A stretch of DNA of 7,816 nucleotides from Deltaproteobacteria bacterium CG07_land_8_20_14_0_80_60_11 (GTDB taxonomy: Bacteria; Desulfobacterota; Desulfobaccia; Desulfobaccales; 0-14-0-80-60-11): NCBI GenBank assembly GCA_002779455.1, contig PEWM01000121.1, positions 1 to 7,816 on the forward strand, read 5' to 3'. Every line of letters starts with the position of its first letter. Position 1 is the first letter of the stretch. Positions 1 to 4,528 of this stretch are shown piece by piece. Position numbers and translations under genes: made by a program. Below the pieces are notes generated by a model, which saw only the letters and a program-made list of their open reading frames with translations, did no database searches and was not told where the DNA came from.

Positions 1-61
1 TACGGACCCGTACGCCCGGTGGTGTGACAGGGAAAGCCCGTGAGGGCCTACCTATGTCGAT
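1..61 (+). mobile_element. Probable 3' end of a group II intron (domains V-VI, partial)
   Basis: The first ~61 bases resemble the terminal part of bacterial group II introns. A segment like the 3' strand of domain V (GTACGCCCGGTGGTGTG, 10-26) is followed by a small domain VI-like hairpin: AGG (30-32) pairs with CCT (51-53), and an inner GCCC (36-39) / GGGC (44-47) stem is closed by GTGA. A candidate bulged branch-point A lies near position 50, and the element ends in a GTCGAT-type 3' terminus near 61. The intron's reverse transcriptase and the rest of the ribozyme would lie left of the window. The assignment rests on remembered similarity of the 3' end and on the foldable hairpin. It could be a degraded remnant. 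Confidence 0.5.
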
Positions 62-73
62 TTCTCACCTAAG

Positions 74-98
74 GGTGCGCACTGCGCACCTTTTTTTT
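74..98 (+). terminator. Rho-independent terminator
   Basis: A perfect 7-bp GC-rich stem, GGTGCGC (74-80) and GCGCACC (84-90), has a 3-nt loop and is followed directly by eight T residues (91-98). It would end transcription entering from the left, from the group II intron or its host gene, just before the amidohydrolase promoter. Confidence 0.85.
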
Positions 99-103
99 AC
101 CCT

Positions 104-131
104 TTGCCATCCTCACCGGCCGCGATACAAT
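104..131 (+). promoter_or_regulatory. Sigma70-type promoter of the amidohydrolase gene
   Basis: The -35 box is TTGCCA (104-109, 5/6 to consensus) and the -10 box is TACAAT (126-131, 5/6), with a 16-bp spacer. Counting -7 at base 131 puts +1 at base 138, the A of the ATG start codon. No Shine-Dalgarno sequence precedes this ATG, so the promoter predicts a leaderless transcript. Confidence 0.6.
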
Positions 132-137
132 GCCCCT

Positions 138-1391
138 ATGACGTTATTATTAGAAGAGATCAAAGTCCGGGCCCAGGGGCTGGCCGAGGAATTGGTAACC
201 CTCCGCCGGGAATTCCACCAGCACCCGGAGCTCTCCCACCAGGAGGAGCGCACCGCCCGGGTAGTGGCGGACTATCTGAGGAACCTGGGGCTCATGGTAA
301 AAACCGGCATCGCCGGCCACGGGGTGTTGGGGGTGCTGAAGTGCGCCCGCCCGGGCCGGGCGGTGGCCTGGCGGGCCGACATGGACGCCCTGCCCATCGC
401 CGAAAAGGTCAACCTCCCCTGGCGCTCACAGGTGGAGGGCGTCATGCACGCCTGCGGGCATGATTTTCATCTGGCCATCGCCCTGGGCGCCGCCCGGTTG
501 CTCAGCGAGTTCAAAGATCGCCTGGCCGGCCATTACGTCTTCATCTTCCAGCCCGCCGAAGAAGGCCCGCCGGTGGGCGACAGCGGCGCCAGGGGGATGG
601 TGGCCGCCGGCGTCATGGATAACCCGAAGGTGGCGGCAGTGTGCGCCCTCCACGTGGCGCCCAATCTGGACGTGGGCCATATCCGCTACGGGCCGGGGGT
701 GGTGATGGCCGGGGCCGACCGCATCATCCTCACCGTCACCGGCAAATCGGCCCACGGCGCCACGCCCCACCGGGGGGTGGACCCCATCCTGGTGACGGCC
801 CAGGTGCTCAACCAGATTCAGGGGTTCCTGGCCCAGCAGATCGACGCCCGGTCCCCCAAGATCCTCACCTTCGGCCGGATAAAGGGGGGCAACCGTTTCA
901 ACATCCTGGCGGATGAGGTCACCCTGGAGGGCAGTCTGCGTTATCTCCAGGAGTCGGTGCGCCAGGAGGTCTTAACCGGCCTGCGGCGCCAGTTCGCGGG
1001 GCTTACCCAGGCCACCGGGGCCGAGATTAAGCTCACGGTGGAGCCCCTGTTCCCCATGCTCAAAAACGACCCGGAGCTCACGGACCAGGCAGTGCCGGTG
1101 CTCCAGGCCCTGCTGGGGCCGAAACGCCTCAAGCTGCTGCACCCGGCCATGGGGAGCGAGGACTTCCCCTACTATGCCGCCCGAGCGCCGGGCTTCTACT
1201 TTTTCCTGGGGGTTCGCACCCCCGGAGGCCGGGGCCAGGCCCTCCACTCCCCCCAGTTTAACCCTGATGAGGCGGCTCTGCCCTATGGCCTCACGGCCGC
1301 CGCGGGGCTCCTGGCCTGCCTCAGCGAACCGGAGTTGCCGTGGCCGCCCGCGGGCCCGGCGCCCCAGGAGGAAGACCTGGGTGTCATGTAG
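138..1391 (+). CDS. M20 family metallo-amidohydrolase (hippurate hydrolase / N-acyl amino acid amidohydrolase type)
   Basis: This is a 417-residue, probably cytosolic, di-metal hydrolase that removes acyl groups from N-acyl amino acids or related amides; the substrate cannot be read from the sequence. Family marks are present in order: N-terminal helix with FHQHPELS (26-33), RADMDALP (79-86), HACGHD (104-109; C106 and H108 as metal ligands), QPAEEG (138-143; general base E141 and ligand E142), ALHVAP (170-175; H172), a dimerisation/lid domain around 190-300 with GKSAHGATPH, then GSEDFPYY (339-346) and H370 near the end. The start at 138 is preferred over upstream in-frame ATGs at 24 and 54. 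Those would place a terminator hairpin inside the gene and add non-homologous residues, while 138 fits the promoter. A proline-rich, acidic tail makes it slightly longer than the usual ~390 residues. It stands alone, with a 317-nt gap before selD. Confidence 0.9.
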   Translation: MTLLLEEIKVRAQGLAEELVTLRREFHQHPELSHQEERTARVVADYLRNLGLMVKTGIAGHGVLGVLKCARPGRAVAWRADMDALPIAEKVNLPWRSQVEGVMHACGHDFHLAIALGAARLLSEFKDRLAGHYVFIFQPAEEGPPVGDSGARGMVAAGVMDNPKVAAVCALHVAPNLDVGHIRYGPGVVMAGADRIILTVTGKSAHGATPHRGVDPILVTAQVLNQIQGFLAQQIDARSPKILTFGRIKGGNRFNILADEVTLEGSLRYLQESVRQEVLTGLRRQFAGLTQATGAEIKLTVEPLFPMLKNDPELTDQAVPVLQALLGPKRLKLLHPAMGSEDFPYYAARAPGFYFFLGVRTPGGRGQALHSPQFNPDEAALPYGLTAAAGLLACLSEPELPWPPAGPAPQEEDLGVM

Positions 1392-1625
1392 GAGGCCATT
1401 GTCAGGTCCAGGCCCGGGGAAAATCGCGACAAGATGGAGAGAGATTACTCCAGATATTGACCAAGATTTGAGCCGACAATTAACAAGATCTGGGCGGTGA
1501 TTACTTCGATAAACTCAACAAAAACCGCCTGGTCCCGTACCGGGTAAGGCGCTTTAAAGACTTTGGATTTCGGGTGACCCTCGAGGCTGCCTGAGGAACT
1601 TTTCGTAACAGGCGGAGACCCGGGG
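1392..1625. other. Intergenic region between the amidohydrolase gene and the selD promoter
   Basis: About 230 nt that are less GC-rich than the flanking genes. No convincing gene, tRNA (including a selC-like tRNA) or strong terminator is visible. There is a 6-nt inverted repeat, GGCGGT / ACCGCC (about 1493-1534), with a ~30-nt loop. Short minus-strand reading frames here have no recognisable similarity or ribosome site and run into selD, so I do not call them. Confidence 0.5.
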
Positions 1626-1657
1626 TTGTACGAGAAATGGGATAAAGCTGGTATACT
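1626..1657 (+). promoter_or_regulatory. Putative selD promoter (extended -10)
   Basis: TATACT (1652-1657, 5/6 to the -10 consensus) is preceded by TGG, giving an extended -10 (TGnTATACT). A possible -35, TTGTAC (1626-1631), has a long 20-bp spacer, so the extended -10 probably carries most of the activity. Predicted +1 is near 1664, leaving a leader of about 45 nt before the selD ATG. Confidence 0.5.
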
Positions 1658-1708
1658 GAAGAGCAAGGTGCACGGAAAAAACGATTTAACCGTCCACCAG
1701 GAAGAAAC

Positions 1709-2758
1709 ATGACCGACAAAAGTTACAAGCCCTTGATGGAGCAGGTCCGAGCCGCCGGCTGAGCTGCTAAAGTTCCTCCCGGGGTTTTGGAGGAAATTTT
1801 GCAGGCTCTGCCCATCCAGTCGCATCCCGACCTGCTGGTCGGCATGGAGACGGCGGATGACGCGGGGGTGTATCGCCTGACGCCCGAAATCGCGTTGATC
1901 CAGACGGTGGACTTTTTTACCCCCGTGGTCAACGATCCCTACACGTTTGGCCAGATTGCCGCGGCCAATGCCCTAAGCGACGTGTACGCCATGGGGGGAC
2001 GGCCCCTGACGGCCCTCAACATTGTCTGCTACCCCGTTAAGACCGTGCCCCGTGAGGTGCTCCAGGCTATTCTGGCCGGCGGCCTGGATAAGATCCATGA
2101 GGCCGGGGCCCTGCTCGTGGGCGGCCACAGCGTCGATGATACGGAATTAAAATACGGGCTCTCGGTGACCGGCGTGGTCCATCCGGGAAAAGTGCTCACC
2201 AACGGCGGGGCCCGGGTGGGCGATAAGCTGGTCCTCACCAAGCCCCTGGGAACGGGCGTTATTGCCACCGCCATGAAAGGGCGACTGGCTTCCCCGATGG
2301 CTGCGGCCGAGGCCATCGGGGTCATGACGGCCTTGAACCGGCTGCCGGCGGCCTGCTTGGATAACCTGGCGGTCCACGCCATCACGGACATCACCGGTTT
2401 CGGCCTTTTGGGTCACGCCCTGGAAATGGCGGCCGCTAGTCACGTCGAAGTCACCTTCTTCGCCCATCAGGTGCCGGTGCTGGCCGCGGCCAGGGAATAT
2501 GCCGCCATGGGGCTGGTGCCGGCCGGCAGTTTCGCCAACCGCAGGTTCTGCGAAAAACACCTCCAGGTGGCGCCGGGCCTCGATCCCCTGCTGGTTGACC
2601 TGTTCAGTGACGCCCAGACCAACGGCGGTCTGCTCCTCGCCGTGGCCCCGGACCAGGCTGAGGCTTTCCTGGACTGCCTGCAGGGCCACGGCATCCACGC
2701 CGCGGCGATCGGCGCCGTGACCGGTCAAGCCCCCGGGAGGATCAGGCTGGAACTTTAG
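1709..2758 (+). CDS. selD: Selenide, water dikinase, selenocysteine-containing (selenophosphate synthetase)
   Basis: SelD makes selenophosphate from selenide and ATP, the selenium donor for selenocysteine tRNA (via SelA) and selenouridine. The gene reads 349 residues from ATG 1709 only if the in-frame TGA at 1760-1762 is decoded as selenocysteine (residue 18). The product then has AAGUAAK, matching the catalytic GCxxK loop of SelD with U in place of Cys and the essential lysine at 21. Other family motifs follow: ADDAGVY (Asp50/51), DFFTPVVND (68-76), NALSDVYAMGG, GGHSVDD (138-144), ITDITGFGLLGH and TNGGLLLAV. AGGA at 1699-1702, 6 nt upstream, is the ribosome site. A standard gene caller would begin at a TTG or ATG after the UGA (for example 1787, 323 residues) and lose the active-site loop. 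The gene has its own promoter and is followed by a terminator-like hairpin. Family identification is certain; Sec insertion is inferred from the motif and the hairpin. Confidence 0.95.
1760..1799 (+). promoter_or_regulatory. In-frame UGA (Sec codon) and bacterial SECIS-like hairpin in selD
   Basis: The UGA (1760-1762) is followed by a perfect 7-bp stem, TTCCTCC (1773-1779) with GGAGGAA (1789-1795), and a 9-nt loop CGGGGTTTT. Past one G/A mismatch, three A-T pairs (1769-1771 with 1797-1799) extend the stem. The apical loop begins 17 nt after the UGA and has a G at its second position. Both fit what is known of bacterial SECIS elements, which lie inside the coding region just 3' of the UGA and bind SelB. 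Together with the GUxxK context this supports recoding rather than a nonsense mutation. Confidence 0.8.
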
Positions 2759-2783
2759 GTGTCTATGCGCTAACAACTAAGCA

Positions 2784-2856
2784 TTACCCACAAGTCGGGA
2801 AGCGGGGGGGACTTTTCATTTCCCCCCTTTGATAAGTCTTATCCTTACCCACAAGT
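2784..2856 (+). repeat. 12-nt direct repeat (TTACCCACAAGT) flanking a hairpin
   Basis: TTACCCACAAGT occurs exactly at 2784-2795 and 2845-2856, in the same orientation and 61 nt apart. The two copies bracket the terminator-like hairpin after selD. The first nine bases differ from the Escherichia coli DnaA box TTATCCACA by one base. With only two copies and no AT-rich unwinding region, I do not call an origin. Confidence 0.6.
2805..2830 (+). terminator. Possible terminator downstream of selD
   Basis: GGGGGGA (2805-2811) pairs with TCCCCCC (2821-2827) across a 9-nt loop and is followed by TTTGATAAG. The stem is strong but the T tract is short, so termination may be partial. It lies about 50 nt after the selD stop codon and separates selD from the next gene. 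Confidence 0.45.
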
Positions 2857-2866
2857 TTTTCTGACT

Positions 2867-2930
2867 GGTGGCACAGCCTTTCCAGGCTGTGCGAAAATCC
2901 TCGCACAGGCTAGAAAGCCTGTGCTACTGA
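2867..2930. repeat. REP/BIME-like paired palindrome, copy 1
   Basis: Two hairpins lie head to head. The first is GCACAGCCT (2871-2879) / AGGCTGTGC (2884-2892). The second is GCACAGGCT (2903-2911) / AGCCTGTGC (2916-2924). The second ~27-nt unit is an imperfect inverted copy of the first, so the whole forms a two-unit element like a bacterial interspersed mosaic element. Bases 2867-2892 recur exactly, inverted, at 4394-4419. It lies in the selD-memo intergenic region, about 47 nt before the memo start codon. Confidence 0.75.
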
Positions 2931-2976
2931 ACTGGTTGAAACCATGATGTGCGGCCCCACATCAAAGGAGGCGACC

Positions 2977-3819
2977 ATGCGAACCCGGGACCGGATGTTG
3001 CCCGTGGGCTGGTATCCCGCCGGCGTCAACGCCTGCAAGGCGGAAATCGAACACTTTATCGCCGGGACAACCCCGCGGCCTCCAGGGACCACGGTGTACG
3101 GCGGCATCGTGCCCCATGCCGGCTGGCACTTTTCCGGCAAGGCCGCGGCCCGGGTGTTTTTTCTGGCCGCCAAGGCCCGCCAACCGCAAGTGGTGTGTGT
3201 TTTCGGAGGCCACCTGGGGGGGAACTCGCCGCCGCTCCTAATAGCCGACGACGCCTGGGAGACCCCTTTGGGGAACCTCCTGCTGGCCACGGAATTCTAT
3301 CAGCCCCTGGCTAAGCGCCTGCCCCTCCGGGAGGAATCCCCCGGGGACAACACCATCGAGGTGCAGCTGCCTTTCGTCAAATACTTTTTCCCCCAGGCCA
3401 AAGTCCTGGCCCTGCGCGCCCCCCACTCGAGCACGGCCATCGAGCTGGGCAAGGCGGTGGCCGCCGCGGCCAAGGAATTAAAGACCAGTATCCTGGTCTT
3501 CGGGTCCACCGACCTGACCCACTACGGCCCCAACTACGGCTTCGCCCCCAAAGGCTTCGGCCCCGAGGCGGTGAAGTGGGTCAAAGAGGTCAACGATAAG
3601 AAATTCATCGACCAGGCCCTGAAACTGGACGGCCCCGGGATGCTCCAGACCGCCCAGCAGGATCAGAGCGCCTGCAGCGCCGGCGGGGCCGTGGCCGCAG
3701 TAGCCGCGGCCCAAGCCGAAGGCGCCCGCAAAGCCGCGCTGGTGGACTACTACACCAGCTACGACGTCATGCCCGGCGATTCCTTCGTGGGGTATGCGGG
3801 GATTGTGTTGGAGGGGTGA
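2977..3819 (+). CDS. MEMO family protein (AmmeMemoRadiSam system protein B, COG1355)
   Basis: A 280-residue member of the MEMO family, an LigB-like metal-binding fold whose biochemical role in bacteria is not settled. Visible marks are YGGIVPHAGWHFSG (41-54; H47), VFGGHLGG (75-82; H79), DNTIEVQLPFV (124-134), the STDLTHYG segment (177-184; H182), DQSACSAGGAV (229-239; C233), and C-terminal YYTSYDV and SFVGYAGIV. H47, H79 and C233 correspond to the metal-site His, His and Cys of the family. The start at 2977 is chosen because AAAGGAGG (2964-2971) lies 5 nt upstream. The in-frame ATGs at 2944/2947 lack such a site and would encode the ribosome-binding region itself. In many genomes it is linked to an AMMECR1 protein and a radical SAM enzyme; neither is in this window. 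No signal peptide is evident. Confidence 0.9.
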   Translation: MRTRDRMLPVGWYPAGVNACKAEIEHFIAGTTPRPPGTTVYGGIVPHAGWHFSGKAAARVFFLAAKARQPQVVCVFGGHLGGNSPPLLIADDAWETPLGNLLLATEFYQPLAKRLPLREESPGDNTIEVQLPFVKYFFPQAKVLALRAPHSSTAIELGKAVAAAAKELKTSILVFGSTDLTHYGPNYGFAPKGFGPEAVKWVKEVNDKKFIDQALKLDGPGMLQTAQQDQSACSAGGAVAAVAAAQAEGARKAALVDYYTSYDVMPGDSFVGYAGIVLEG

Positions 3820-3845
3820 GGGGGAGAAGAAAGGAAAGGATTTGT

Positions 3846-3904
3846 GGGGGGAGGGCCATGAACAGTGGCACAGGCGTCTCGCCGGTGATTCCTGCCCTCC
3901 CCCC
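3846..3904. repeat. 59-nt inverted repeat with inner hairpin, between convergent genes
   Basis: An exact 11-nt inverted repeat, GGGGGGAGGGC (3846-3856) and GCCCTCCCCCC (3894-3904), encloses a smaller imperfect hairpin, CACAGGCG (3869-3876) / CGCCGGTG (3880-3887), with one mismatch. The inner hairpin resembles half of the CACAGG-type palindromes elsewhere in the window and may be a decayed REP unit. No T tract follows on the plus strand, so it is not a classic terminator for the memo gene, although it could stabilise that gene's mRNA 3' end. Confidence 0.55.
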
Positions 3905-3924
3905 GCACCACCCTCCCAACCCCC

Positions 3925-3960
3925 AAAAAAAGGGGAGAGGGACCACGGTCCCGCCTCCCC
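3925..3960 (-). terminator. Rho-independent terminator of the ferredoxin gene
   Basis: On the minus strand, GGGGAG (3960-3955) pairs with CTCCCC (3937-3932). After a small internal loop (GC opposite T), GGGACC (3952-3947) pairs with GGTCCC (3944-3939). Seven T residues (3931-3925) follow directly. This gives about 12 bp of GC-rich stem plus a T tract, starting 28 nt after the ferredoxin stop codon. Confidence 0.8.
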
Positions 3961-3987
3961 TCCTCAGGGTTTCAGCACCGCCGGCGC

Positions 3988-4176
3988 TTAGGTTTCCGTT
4001 ATCGTGATCGCGTCCGCGGGGCAGACCTCGATACAGCTCTCGCACCCCAGACATTCATCCTCGTTCACCGGAACGGATTTCTCGTCCTGCATCTCGAAGA
4101 CGCCCACGGGACATACGTTCACGCATTCTTCGTCGCCGGTACATTTGTCCGCATCAACTTCAACCCGCCAAGCCAT
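3988..4176 (-). CDS. Small two-cluster ferredoxin with an Asp in one ligand position
   Basis: A 62-residue soluble electron carrier of the bacterial 2[4Fe-4S] type. The second motif is complete: C42-x2-C45-x2-C48-x3-C52-P. In the first, C12-x2-D15-x2-C18-x3-C22-P, the second cysteine is replaced by aspartate. The same change is known in Pyrococcus furiosus ferredoxin and Desulfovibrio africanus ferredoxin III, where that cluster readily converts between 3Fe and 4Fe forms. The start is supported by AAGGAGGTAA (4192-4183), 6 nt upstream of ATG. A ferredoxin after dsrABD-dsrN is known from other sulfate reducers and suggests a role near sulfite reduction, perhaps as electron donor, but this is inferred from position. 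The 350-nt gap to dsrN and its own terminator suggest it can be a separate transcript. Confidence 0.9.
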   Translation of the reverse strand: MAWRVEVDADKCTGDEECVNVCPVGVFEMQDEKSVPVNEDECLGCESCIEVCPADAITITET

Positions 4177-4198
4177 AAGCTGTTACCTCCTTGAAATA

Positions 4199-4250
4199 TC
4201 GCACCATTAGTCAATATATATCATATATCAAAAAAGGGCCCTGGTGCAAA
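4199..4250 (-). promoter_or_regulatory. AT-rich candidate promoter region of the ferredoxin gene
   Basis: The stretch 4207-4235 is strikingly AT-rich (alternating TATATA) within a GC-rich genome and lies just upstream of the ferredoxin ribosome site. On the minus strand TTTGCA (4250-4245) and TATATG (4227-4222), 17 nt apart, form a weak -35/-10 pair; several other pairings are possible. An imperfect inverted repeat with TTGATATAT / ATATATTGA arms overlaps it and could be an operator. The exact boxes are uncertain. Confidence 0.35.
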
Positions 4251-4255
4251 CAGGG
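4230..4255 (-). terminator. Possible weak terminator between dsrN and the ferredoxin gene
   Basis: On the minus strand CCCTG (4255-4251) pairs with CAGGG (4243-4239) around a 7-nt loop, followed by CCC and six T residues (4235-4230). On the plus strand an A-run/T-run pair (4230-4235 with 4260-4265) surrounds the same hairpin. The stem is short and three bases separate it from the T tract. It may only reduce read-through from the dsr operon. Confidence 0.35.
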
Positions 4256-4347
4256 GACATTTTTTAGCAAAAATCCGGTTTGGCGTGGCAGGTAGTCTTA
4301 CGCTTCCGGCCAAGTCGAGACCTTTGACCTGAAAAGCTCTTTAATTC

Positions 4348-4419
4348 GGTGGCACAGGATTTCCAGCCTGTGGCAAGGAAGCAGGTTAGTCGTGCACAGC
4401 CTGGAAAGGCTGTGCCACC
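4348..4419. repeat. REP/BIME-like paired palindrome, copy 2
   Basis: This has the same architecture as the element at 2867-2930. Its first unit, starting GGTGGCACAGG at 4348, is degenerate, with a CACAGG / CCTGTG hairpin. The second unit forms a perfect GCACAGCCT (4394-4402) / AGGCTGTGC (4407-4415) hairpin with a GGAA loop. Bases 4394-4419 are the exact reverse complement of 2867-2892 (26 of 26). It sits in the dsrN-ferredoxin gap. Confidence 0.75.
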
Positions 4420-4528
4420 AGCCAATACCAGACCTTTCATGATTCCGAGTCAGCCGCAGGCTTGAGTTCAGGCGAGAGGCCCGTGCCCCTTGGATAAGGC
4501 CGGCGCAGGGAAAAGGGGTAGGGCCTAT
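4420..4528. other. Remainder of the dsrN-ferredoxin gap
   Basis: About 110 nt directly after the dsrN stop codon. I see no gene. AGGCCC (4520-4525 region) and GGGCCT near 4480 are complementary at a distance, but there is no T tract, so no terminator is called for dsrN here. Together with the repeat, weak terminator and AT-rich region at 4199-4419, this accounts for the whole 352-nt gap. Confidence 0.4.

Noticed and set aside
24..137. N-terminal extension of the amidohydrolase from ATG 24 or 54
   Set aside because: It would translate through the group II intron tail and the terminator hairpin, and the added residues do not resemble the family. The ATG at 138 fits the protein start and the promoter.
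1392..1708. tRNA-Sec (selC) gene upstream of selD
   Set aside because: I searched by eye for a ~90-nt cloverleaf with a TCA anticodon, a GGTTCGA-like T loop and a CCA-proximal acceptor stem and found none.
1787..2758. SelD starting at TTG 1787 as a 323-residue protein
   Set aside because: It drops the catalytic GUxxK loop and has no justification once the TGA is read as selenocysteine with a proper start and ribosome site at 1699-1711.
2147..2776. Minus-strand reading frame of 209 codons opposite selD
   Set aside because: Antisense shadow: G/H/Q/R-rich translation without family motifs, entirely covered by selD.
2784..2856. Replication origin from two near-DnaA boxes
   Set aside because: Two boxes with a GC-rich hairpin between them, no AT-rich unwinding region and no dnaA/dnaN nearby.
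2867..4419. CRISPR array from the repeated palindromes
   Set aside because: There are only two loci, in inverted relation, 1.5 kb apart with genes between, and no regular spacers.
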